A DNA stretch of 64,000 nucleotides from Adiantum capillus-veneris (Eukaryota > Streptophyta > Polypodiopsida > Polypodiales > Pteridaceae). Below the pieces are notes generated by a model that was not told the origin of the DNA, made no database searches, and was given only the letters and a program-made list of their open reading frames with translations. The stretch's first letter is position 1. The number at the start of each line of letters is the position of its first letter. Of this stretch, positions 33,601 through 45,600 are shown one piece after another. The position numbers were made by a program, and so were the translations under genes. Where the stretch lies: assembly GCA_014529385.2 (NCBI GenBank), contig CM043971.1:58704209-58768208 (forward strand), written 5' to 3'.

Positions 33601-36600
33601 TCTTGCCTTTCCACAAACAACATATGTGAATTACCAGTGGTACTATCATATCCATCTCAGGGTTATTATTAAAATCACCGCAAAGGAATGCATTCGAGTT
33701 CCATGAGCGAGAAGAGATATCTCGTCATAGAGCAGCCCTTTGTCCAGATGATGTATACGCATAAATGCCTCCAAATTCATACACCTGACCGTTCAACAAG
33801 CATTGAATCACTATCCAGCGGCCGTGCGGATCATTATACAAGAGAACTGGCTAAAGCTCATACCGAACGAGCATCAATAAACTTGAGTAATGTTGCAAAC
33901 CAGCATATGCAATCCAGTAACTTGCAAAATAAGAACACTGACCAGCAAAGTCATGCTGATTGTGTTCTTGCAAAACCACGATATCTGCTTTACATGTATG
34001 TACATAGTGCCAGGTTAGTCGCCATTTATCAAGGTTACATAACCCACACACATTATATGAAATGCATTTAACGCTACTGTGCATTGGAAACCATATTTAC
34101 AACAGCAAGAAACACACGGATCAAGTCGAGATGCCCATATGGACATCTCCATCCACCACATCCATGCCAAAACCCATCCGTGGAGTCAAAGCAGGAAACT
34201 TGTCCATAGAAACTGCCTGAGAAGTGGAAGCCTCACCCAAAAGTACATCCTTATAAGAGTGCATCGCTTTTTTTCCAAGCGTCAATCAACATGTGATTGT
34301 CATTGCAAGGAAGCTGCTTAAATGATAAATTCTTATTGGTGTTAACCAGAGGAACATAATTATGGGATGAAGGTGGAGTACAAATTTTCACTGTCTTTTT
34401 AGGTACCACCCACGAGCCAACATCAGTTGATCCAACATTTTTGCCTTTCCTTGCATTTACATTCCCAACATCCGTAGATGACGAATTTTTATTCTTCGCT
34501 TTATCTGCATTGAAAGTCACCTTCATAGCAGGGACTCCATTCGATTAAGCTTCACCAATAGATTTGCCTATAGGGGCAACGGTAGAGGAAGGAACAGCTG
34601 AAAGAGGGGGCTGCAAAACTGGTTCAGGACATTCAGATTGCATGTGACCGTATTTACTGCATCGAAAACAGGAATTAGCAAATTTTTCCCATTTGAGTTT
34701 AAAAGGGCGCTTGCCCACCCAAGGATCCCCTGAATCCACCATAATTCCATCCGGGGTATGCTTATCTGTATCCCACAGAATGCAAAACCTATTGGTGTTC
34801 GCATCCAATTTCGGAGGGCAAATCATCTTGCCAAGTTCAGCAGCCAACAAAGGAAGAAAATGCCTCCATGTGCGAGGAAAATCAGAAATTTCCGCCCACA
34901 CATGACATTTGCGACGAATAAGACTTTGATAGTCCTTCGTAAGTGCCCAAGGCACAACATGAGTTATCTGCGTGCCGAAAAAGAGGGGAGACATCTCCAG
35001 CAGAAGGTTTCTAGCCTCAGTATCTGCCAATAGTACCTCATAGAAACTCGGAGCACCAAAATAAACTCCTCAGACAGCGTGGCGTTTGAGAAGGAAATCA
35101 ACCCACTGTTCGACATCCGGCGCAACAGGCATTTTGCCAGGGAAAAACAAGATGACCACATTCATGGCATATTGCGCTACTGGATCCATAAGATCCCGTA
35201 CTATAATTCGCACCTCAAGGGCAGGTGTCTGACCATTCCAAGCTTTACGGGCCTCTTCGAAGTCTTGATATAGACAACTTTTGATTTCCGAAGCACTCTC
35301 CGAAACACTGTCCATGGCTTTACGACGCTTGAAGAAACACGGGAACTCTAACATGCATCATCAGATCACGACCGAAAACTAAAGCAAAAGACTTTTTTTG
35401 TATTTGTGTGAATTAACTATTTACAGAGTCGTCAGAGATATGTACATCTCCTCAAAATGCATACATCTGCAAAATAAGTGTGCCTGGAAAACTGTAATCT
35501 GTTAGCAGCTGTAGCTTACCTGATATTGTTGATGCAGCAGGTCGTACTGAGGACGGACAGCAACGAGCAGGCTCAAAGGGGGAACACCTGCTAGCGAGGG
35601 TAGACAACAGACACACAGGTGAAGATTCGCGCACCCCGCTGCACTCGATCACGCAGGCTAGCTGCGCGCAGGACTGTCTTCGTGCAGATTGTCTTCGCAC
35701 AGGGCTACTGGCCGCATAGGCTATCTACGCACAGATTTGCAAAGTCGCGCAGAGATGCAGGTTCGTACAGGCTGAGTTCGCACAGGCTGAGGAATGCAGT
35801 TCGCGCAGGCTGTGCACGCGCAAGGTTTACAGATTCACGCAGAGTTGCAGGCTGTGCGCGCGCAGGGTTTATAGGTTCACCACGCCAGATTCTCTCTCTC
35901 TCACTCACACACACCACACAGACGCTTTCTCAAACACATTCACACACACACACAGATTTCTTCGCACTCACAGACAAGCCACATCCTCTCTAGAACTCAA
36001 TTCACTCTGATCTTTGCGGCCCCTTGCCCACAAACTCTCACTGGTCACAAATATTTTTCTCACTTTCCTAGATGAATACTCCCGCTACACATACATCTAC
36101 TTCTTAGCTTGACAATTCATCTACACTCACCATGTCCAGGCAATACAAGCAAGAAGTGGAAAATCAGCATAACTCTTGAATTTAGAAGTTGAGAATAACA
36201 AAGGGGGAGAGGAGAGTACACCGCACGAGAATTTCAAGTTCTATGTCAAGAAGTCGGAATTCGCCACGAGTTCACAGTCCCCGATCATCCACAGCAGAAT
36301 GGCATGGCCAAAAGAAAGAACTGCACACTTATGGATACCGCACGTGCAATGCTAGAACATGCACAGCTCGCTCCATCCTACTGGGAGGAAGCAGTTTCTA
36401 TTGCCTACTACATACAAAATCGGCTCGCCACCACTGCCAACCCGGCTACCACTCCTCAAGCTAGCGCCACGTACCATCAAAAGTATCTTTGTTGAATATG
36501 GTGATTGCTTTTGAGTCAAAGCGTATCGCCTCCATCAACCTTCTGCTGGTCAATTTTTACGCAGGCATTCAGTGGCTTTTCATGAGGAGGGATTCTTCAA

Positions 36601-39600
36601 GCACCATCGTCCTGGCTCCTGTCCACACCCATGGACCTGCGTCTAGAGTCACCTTCCTAGGCTATTGCCTATGCTCCTGGAAACACTCTCATCTCCTGCT
36701 ACCTCTATCGTGTCCCCTCTATCTGCTACTCATGGAAGCACACCCTCTGCTTGCATGCCTCGCTCACTACCCACGTCACACTCCATTGCTATTGCCTCAA
36801 CTGCACCACAATTTTCTCCGGCACCCTCTCCTGTTCCTCTCATTGATTCCATGAGTCCCAGAATGCCATCATTTTCTTTAAACCCATCTGATGTGGAAAA
36901 TTTACCTTCAATTAAGGCTCAATCTAACAAATCAGCCAGCGTGGAATTTATGGCCTAGCAATTAGCTTAAACTGAAGTGCACATTTCACCAATATCAAGC
37001 GGTGGAATCCAGCTTGCCTAACCTTCTGTAAGTAACTCTTGTTCTACCAGCACACACACATCACCCTCCACTACCCTCAAAAGTACACACACCTCAACAG
37101 AGCACTATTCCAATCAACCCAGCACCTATTTTCTCATGTGCACCAACTTTTTTGTAAATCTGCTTTGATTGCTTTACAAGTGGGAAACCTCAAAGCGAGG
37201 AAAACCCACGAAAAGAAAGGGATACAAAGAGCACAACTCTATGAGGCTCCAAAAGCTAGAAGCAGTCAAAGTAAATCCTGTAGGCATCAAGAGTGATGGC
37301 TCCAGCGTCATAAGCAAAATGTAGTGCTTGACCAAGAGATCATTTGAAATAGGGGAAGGGGTCAACATAAATGCCTTGGAACATGAAGGAGTTTCTATGG
37401 TGCCAGATGGCCCATAGAGTCCAAAATCTGACCCAGGTGAAGAACACCGCAAACTGAGAATGCGGTGACTGAAGCCCCCGAAAAGCCAAAAGCGTCTGTC
37501 AAAAGAGCCGGAAGGAAAACGCAGCCAAAGAGCAGTCGACACTTGCCAAATGAAGGCTCTGGAGTGGCGACAACGCCATAGCAAGTGTGGCACAGTCTCC
37601 TCAGATTCAAGGCATCTGGGGCAGTGGGAAGGCGCAATATGCCGAGCATGTAACACACTACCAACAGGTAGAGCTCCCACCAAACAGCGCCACAAGAAAA
37701 CACGTTCCTTCAAAGACAGATGACTCTGCCAGATGCGAGACAATGTGCGTTGCCACCACAAGGATGACTTGGAAAGCAACCACAATTGATTACCATGATG
37801 CACAATCCATATATCAGATTGAAGGATGGCATATACACTGCCAGCTGAGATGCACTACATTTGTGTGTAGTACGTCGTGTGTAGACCATGGTGGGTGTTG
37901 GTGCACATGAGATTATCTTCTATCTCATGTGCACCAACACCCACCATGGTCTACACAGGACGCACTACACACAAATGTACACCCGCTACCAATCCACATG
38001 CAAGTCTTCATCTAATTCAGCGTGCTGCATCGCCTAGTGAGATATCGTCCTTGGCGGTTTCTCCTAGCAATCTCCATTATCCACTTCACCTCTCAGCATC
38101 CTTCTCCATCACCCTCCACTACCCTCAAAAGTACACACACCTCAACAGAGCACTATTCCAATCAACCCAGCACCTATTTCCTCATGTGCACCAACACCCA
38201 CCATGGTCTACACAGGACGCACTACACACAAATGTACACCCGCTACCAATCCACATGCAAGTCTTCATCTAATTCAGCGTGCTGCATGGCCTAGTGAGAT
38301 ATCGTCCTTGGCGGTTTCTCCTAGCAATCTCCTTCATCCACTTCACCTCTCAACATCCTTCTCCAATCATGCTACTCCGTCACATTTTCCACTCCCTTCT
38401 AGCATCAATGAAGTAGCCGTCAAAATCCCATACCTCACCACTCAATGAGCCCGGCATAGCCTCTCCCACTAACACAAGCATTAATCGTCGTACCCGTTCT
38501 CTGCATGAAATTTATGATGCCACACGCTTTGCCACTGTTCTTGACGAAGAGCAAGTTGAGGAGAAGCTTCTTGGACCCCTTGAAGAAAAACTTCATACCC
38601 CTCTTCACAAGGCATTGGCCTCTCCCAGGGCCATCTTTTGGCAGCAAGCTATTCACAAAGAGTTGGATGCACTCCAAGCCGCTGATTTTTGGGATATTGT
38701 CCCTCCTCGGAACCACCACAACATTATCAGCTGCACGTGGTTGCTGCGCAAGAAATAGCGGCCAGGTGATTCAGTTGAGCATTAGAAAGCTCGCCTAGTT
38801 GCGCGCGGTTTCACTCAACGCACCCGCATTGACTACTTCGACACCTACTCACCAATACTCGATATGGCCACCTTTCACTTGGTGATTATTACTGCTGCCA
38901 AGTTTAACTTGCCCCCGCATCACATTGATATAAAAATTGCTGTTCTGCATGGCTACTTATTTGAGATCGTTTATATGCATCATCCGCCCTTATATGTTCA
39001 GCTGACCTATTCTCACCCATACATATGAAAACTAAAGCACCCAATATGATCTCAAGCAATATGCTCGCTACTGATATGTGCGTATGCATGATTATCTGCA
39101 TGGCAATGGATGGCAGCACTTATCTGTGAACTATGATATCTATATCTGGCATACTAGTCACGGCCTCGCTATTCTAGGCTCGTTTCTTGATGATATCCCT
39201 CTTATAGCCACTAAGTACATGATATTACCCACCACCCAAATGCTCAGCAAGGAATTTCCCATCTCTGACAAAGGGCCCATGACATATTTTCTTGGTATTG
39301 AAGTTATAAGAGACCCACATGGATCATCTATAAAGCTTTGCCAACGAAAATACATCTCAGAGATTCTTGTAGAACACAGCTTTGTCGCTCATGTTCATCG
39401 AATCAGAAACCACACCCCTTGCCTAATCAGAGCATCTCGCTAGCTCCAAAATATCATGCTTTCACCACTAAAGATAAAATATTTATATGCCGCAATTTTC
39501 TTATGCATGCTTTTGTGGTCAGATACGTTATCTTATTTCTTGCACTCGCTTTCACTTATGCTAAGCTGGCCACATTTTATCTTGCACACCCACCAAGCCT

Positions 39601-42600
39601 TGCCATGCTCACAATAAAGGTGCTTGTCATACACTTCGTTATTTGCATCACACACAAAATTACAGCCTTACATATTCTTATGATCCCTACACACCACTCC
39701 GCATATACTGATGCTACATGGGCAAGTGATGATCCCTACAGTTTGTCTACAGCCGCTTATGTGTTTATGCTATCAAGTGGGCCAGTTTCTTGGCAAACAA
39801 AGCGGCAGAAGTCACCCTTTCCTCTACAGAAGCTGAGTATGTCACCGCCTTCTTGGCTTCTGGCGAGAGCTTCTCCACAAGCTACAGCTTCCATCTAGCA
39901 TTGATTCGGCACCCATCCCCTTCTACTGCAATAACAAATCCGACATCGCACTCTCCGAAAGTCCCAGTTTCTCCCCAAAGATCAAACACATGCCAGCTAT
40001 CATTTTCTGAACAAGCTTGTCGCTAATAATGGTTTTATTAATTTGAAGCATGTTCCTACAAGCAACAAATAGTGTCTCAAATTTTTTCATTTATGTCTTA
40101 TCTCTTTCAGTTATCGTTTTATTAGTGTCAAGGTTAAATAAATTAGTTTCCATACGTCCAACATTTCACGATTGTTTTTTGTTGTTTTCTAGGGTTTCGC
40201 CACTGTTTTCTGCTGGTTTTTAGTGTTTCAATTTTTTTTTTCTTGTTTTACCCTCATCCAGATGTTCAGAATTAGTTATCTTAAAGTTTCACATCAAACT
40301 CATTCAGATGTTTAGAAGCACTATTTATTCAAAGATGCAATGCGGTAGACATTCATTTCTCAAACTCGGAACAATTGAAAAAGTCTGGCATGACTAGAAA
40401 TTTGAAGAGTATATTCTGTTGCAAACAACATATGAGTCCCATAAGCAGAGTATTGTCAGCTCAATTTCTCAGGCGTGCTAAAAAACATAACCATATGACT
40501 ATTATGAGCTCAATCCTGTTGATCGGTTGACAAAAGAGTGGAGTGTCTCCTCCCCTCTATTGCAGCAAACATTGCATTAGACTCAACGAATAAAAGTGCC
40601 TGGACTTTTGAAGTGGTAGACTCTAGACCAAAAGCTCAAGGTATAGAGTAACTAGGGGTAATCTGCCAAGTCACCTTCTCCAACCACTTGGAATTCAAAG
40701 AAATTTAGGGAATCCTTAAACTAGAACAAACACTGGTACACAAGAAAGCAGGGTGAAAAAAGGGCAAGATGATATGGAGATACTTGGTAAAATTCAGGAA
40801 TAAACTGGCCTTAACTTTTGGTTTCTCATTTGCAATCATATCTCCCCTCGAAAAAGTTGAAAGAAGACTACCATTAAAAGCATTGTGAATCCTCCAATGA
40901 TCTTGCATCTGTAGTTTGAAAGGCAATTCCTTGATCTTTTTTTTTTTTTACAAAGGTCCATACTAAGCTTTGGATGAAGCTTTCCCTATCTCGGCAATCT
41001 TTCTTAATCTAGGCTTGTCAAACCTAGAAAGAATAAATATTGGCACACAAGGGAAGAAAGGTGAAGAACGGCAAGGTGATCGGGAGATACTGTATGAGGT
41101 TCAAGAATAAATCGGCCTCAACTTTTGGTTACTCATTTGCAATCATATCCTGCATTTACACCTTCATTATACGATATGGCCCTATAACATTATTTGATGT
41201 ATCTTGGGATTCTCTCGATGCCTCTAATGTTGTACATGGGCATGTTTGTAGTTCTTTGGGCAGTTGATATTCAATAGGAGCATAATTTTACTTGTTAACA
41301 CTGACAGCAAGAATGTTGAAAAAAGACACATACCTCCAAAAGCTGGATATCTGAGCATATGATTGTCATATTCAGTGACTATTTCTCGTGTTTCTAATCA
41401 TGCGTCGTATCCTCAAGTGTGTTTGATCTTATTGCACATTGCAATTCCAAACCAACGATGATGCTGCTATGGCAGGAGGAGTGTCTGCCTCGCGTCTTGC
41501 TATTGAGTCAAGATAGGTGAGTTACTTGTAGGTTTGGACATAATTTATACATTAAATGGCTGTTCAAATTGTGGTCTAGAGGCTTAAAATCACAGTGAAG
41601 GTCATCATGGGGAAGTGGGCTAGGGGGAGACGGGTAGACATAGGAAACTCTGAAACAGGTAAAGACACTGATGAGGACAGAACTACAGATACAGAAACTT
41701 TCAAGGAGGGGAAACATATGCGCTATGTCATCATGGGGAAGTGGACTAGGGGGAGACGGGTAGACATAAGAAAACCTTGAGTTTGGGGAAGTTAAGAATG
41801 AACAATTCGAAAACAAAGATTGATGCAACATACTTTGTAGAAATGGAAAATTTAGGCTTCAAGCAATTGAACACATTTTCATTGTAAGCCTTTAATGGGC
41901 TAACACGTGACAAAATGATTAAGTCAGATTAAAACAGCTGAAACATGATGGTTATTGTGCGGTAAGTACTAAGACATATCACTGCAGCACTCGGCTATCT
42001 TCATGTTGAGTTTTCATTCCACCTCTGCATTATATGCCTCTCGATTTCTTCATAAGACAATTCTTCTTCTCCTTCAATGAGGACAAATTATTCTTATGTT
42101 TGTGCATTGTTTTCATCTTTGTAGATACCAAAAGCAACCATTTTCTGTTCCCCAGCTTGAGCAAGTGGGTGAGGAAACATCTTTCTCCCCGGGAGAAACA
42201 CCGCTTGGCGCCATTTTCCCAAGGGAAATGCATTCCCCAAAAATTCTTAGGCATCCCCTATTTCCTTCTCCTCAAGGTGTCATTTCTCAAGGTTTCCTGC
42301 TGCTATGGTTTAAGTAGATGATGCACATGTGAAGATAATATTAGAATAGGCTACAAGGGTATAGTATATGCACAGTATTCCAGACTAAGAGAGGTGATTC
42401 AGCATTAACTTTGATTTATTTAGATGCTGTTTCTTGCTTCAGAAATTTACTTACAGCCTCTCAATGCTTAACTAACTGAAATGATGTGTATTTTTTTAAC
42501 TGTTAAGCAGGTAATGCAGTGCCTAACATTTGGCAGATCATTTGATCAGCAGAAGACTATACTGTTTGTTTATGGTGAAGGTGGTGATGCACATATTTTC

Positions 42601-45600
42601 AGACTGTTTCAAGGAGGACCTTACGACGATAAATTTGCTTATTGTGCACCAGATTCAGAAACTTTCATGTTTCCAGAATGTTTGAGCACTAATACACTTC
42701 ATATGACTTTTCAAGAAGAGAATGCTTCAAAGAAGGAAACACCACAGAACTGTGGCTTCCTATCTGACAGCATCGCGCCAGTGAATGACTCGTTGCTCAT
42801 TTGCAATGATGATTACAGTTCAAATCACCAACTCTTGCTAGCTTGTGGAAATGTGGTAAATGGTACCTTGCGCAAGTAGGTTTGCTACTTCTTGTGTATG
42901 TTGGTTGAAATTATATGAAGCTTCAATATCTTACTTCTCCACTCCTTGCGCAAGTAGGTTCACTGCTTCTTGCATATGTTGGGTGAAATTATATGGGGCT
43001 TGAATAACTTACTCATCCACTCCATATATGCTTGATTAGTTGGTCAACTTTGCAGGAACACTTGCCTACTGTCTTTTTTTCTTGAAATGGTAGAAGAGGG
43101 CATGCACATTTAAATTGATACATTGTTATCTAACCATCTTCATTCTTAGTCCCTAGTATTTTTCTGAGAAGAAGCAATTTGATTGAGCAAAGTGCAGAAG
43201 TACATTAGCGAATGCTAGTGAAATCCTAGAGGTGTATATTCCCAACTAGACTAACTATTACCCATCTAAAAGTAAATATCATGTCAACCAAATCACTTTG
43301 AAATGATCTCTCCGGTTGCTAGCTTCTCAAAAAATGCTCCATCTCATGAGAACGAGTGTGAGTTGCTCAATCCGAGAGGGAGGGGGGATGATGGTTAACC
43401 AAATACAGGAGCATGGATCTTTGAACACATCTTTGTGAATGTGAATTTCTCCACATGAAAGAGCGGCTATCAGTTTATATATCAAGGAGGATGGATCCAA
43501 GGTTTAAGGCCCTGGAGTTTCAAAGTCTCTTCATGGTTCTGTTCCAAATTTTTCTCCACATCAGGGAGATGGAATACCAGGAACTGGGCTTCATGTTTGA
43601 TGGTTGTTGCAATTTGATGGTCAAAATCAGGAGGTCTACACTCGGAAGTGTGTGACCAAATCTGTTGGACAACGAATATTTTGTATATGCTTTAGCAGCA
43701 GCATAGGTTTGGAGTCCAAAAAAAACGACCATCAAAACAGCTCTCATCCTACAAGTGATTGAAGATTATCAACTTTGATAATCTTTCCATGAGCAAACCA
43801 AAGCATATCATTTTAAGCGGCGCAAAAAAATAAATGTTTATGTGGAGTTCCCAATAATGGAGTCTGTCGCCTTAGATGTTGGTCCTCAGAGTGCATATCC
43901 TGGGGTGATCTGCATTTTGAACATATTATACCAGAGGAATCTTCACTATAGAAGTTGCATTTGTAGCCAAGGTTTTTTCTCGCGACTTTTAAAGCAATTG
44001 AGATTTTGACTTACTACTGTAAGCGGATGCATGTATTTTCTGATTTTCTTGGTTAGCATTTGTTCAATCTTTGGGTTGTTTGTTTGAATTTATTATCTCT
44101 CTTGAGACAATCACAAAGCAAGCTCCAGACCAGCCTGAAAATTTTTTAATTCAAGTATTGATTGTGTTTCAGAGCAACTCTTGCGTATAGATTAATAGTA
44201 GCTGAAGTATATGATATACAGGTTAGAAATCCGATTGCCAAGATAGTCGTCAACATATTTCTTTTTTTTGGGGCAACTAATCATATGATGAAGACACAAT
44301 GTTTTCTCGTTTCGTGACTATGCAGATGGATGATCTTCCAACAGTCATTCCAATCAAGCTTCCATGTCAGAATGTAGACTCCATTCTTGCTGTTCTTTCC
44401 TATGGAGTGCGGGTGAGCTAAACTAATAAGACCTTTCACCTCCTTTGAAGTTTTTTGGCTGGATATTGGCAATGAGATGAATTCGGTTCTTGTGCAAAGG
44501 TTAGCAAACAAGAAGGAAAATGCAAAGCATTAAGTTTCATTCAATAGTTTTACATTAGGGCTTGTACAAATGGCAACAGATGAGTTATGTGACTAATACA
44601 AGTCAATTAAGACACTGTAGTTCCAAATCTGGTATCTCTAGAAAAGGCAACAGATCTCAAAGACAAAAGCTGAATGTATTTCTTGATTCAGATAGTTAAT
44701 GGAAGATCAAGAGTTAGCCTGTTATGAGCAGACATGGAAGGGCAGGAGGTGGTTTTTTCATTTGTATCATCAACATGCTTAGATCCCCAATGCAATACTT
44801 TTCCTACTTTACAGTTTCTGGCTGGAAATCTAACACCACTGGTATCATGGTGATTCATAAACTTATGGTGATGACTATATGGATAGACTCTATGCTATTG
44901 AATGGATAGGGGTTTGTGGTCTTCTTCTCCAACACCCACCATGGTCTACACAGGACGCACTACACACAAATGTACACCCGCTACCAATCCACATGCAAGT
45001 CTTCATCTGCAAGAGAAAATTGTTTGATTTGAAACTCGCCTTGAGAGACAAGCTTGGAGGAAAAATGAAAATCTTGTATAATAGAGGCAGCAAAAGATAT
45101 CAACCAAACTAAAAACAACAGGTAGAAGGCGATTCCAAGTTTGTAGCTCCTGAGGACATGATTTGTTACAATGCTAAGATTGTATTTAAACGTAGAGCAT
45201 TTTCCTTTTCACAAACTTCTGAAAGGGATGAAGAAAGTCTTCATTAGCCAAGTCGACCGTGTCATAGCCGCTTTTGATAGCGAAACTTTAACTTGATCCC
45301 TGTAAATATTTCTTTATGTTGGTGGGTATAGAGAGGATGAATTGAGGAGACGCTCCACAGCTGAGGCACGGTGCCTGAAAACATGAGGCCTAGGGGAAGC
45401 CAAAGACTCATGCAGTTGTAGAGCGGTTCTGCTCGGTAGTTGAAACTGTGAGGCGTTCAAGCAATAGAGAAGTACCGTAAGGGGCACTTACCTTAGGGGC
45501 CATTGCGTCTAATTGACCCCACTGTGTCTCATTTTCAGTGGTCGGTTCTCTTTCAAGTTAAAGTATTTGCTTAAGAGCAACAATCAATCCTTCTTTCATG

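Larger units (their letters stand above)
29641..35956 (-). mobile_element. LINE-C copy 2, nearly full length, interrupted by a solo LTR
   Basis: Same order as copy 1: poly(A)/hairpin tail at 29645-29705, zf-RVT (30432-29765), RT (about 33600-30530), endonuclease (34084-33851), ORF1 (35354-34251) and 5' UTR to 35956. A family-B solo LTR (31633-32191) sits in the RT region. Several frame breaks. Its 5' end abuts the right-hand target duplication at 35957-35971. Confidence 0.85.
21940..40080 (+). mobile_element. Ty1/copia fossil, split by nested LINE-C insertions
   Basis: Plus-strand pieces in copia order: gag zinc knuckle at 21990-22200, protease and GAG-pre-integrase at 22900-23470, integrase from 35972 to about 36500, RT at 38490-39440 and RNase H at 39710-40060. 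LINE-C sequence interrupts it at 23488-35956, flanked by a 15-bp duplication, and at 37148-37922, flanked by a 16-bp duplication. The copia is therefore older than both. LTRs were not recognised. Many breaks; fossil. Confidence 0.85.

Noticed and set aside
35880-35956. ACACAC-rich stretch as an independent microsatellite locus
   Set aside because: It belongs to the LINE-C 5' UTR end; the homologous part of copy 1 is similarly CA-rich.
42034-42321. Possible extra host exon (QKQPFSVPQLEQVGEE...)
   Set aside because: An acceptor-like TTTGTAG and open frame exist, but exons 4 and 5 already join in phase with continuous family motifs and no gap is left for it.
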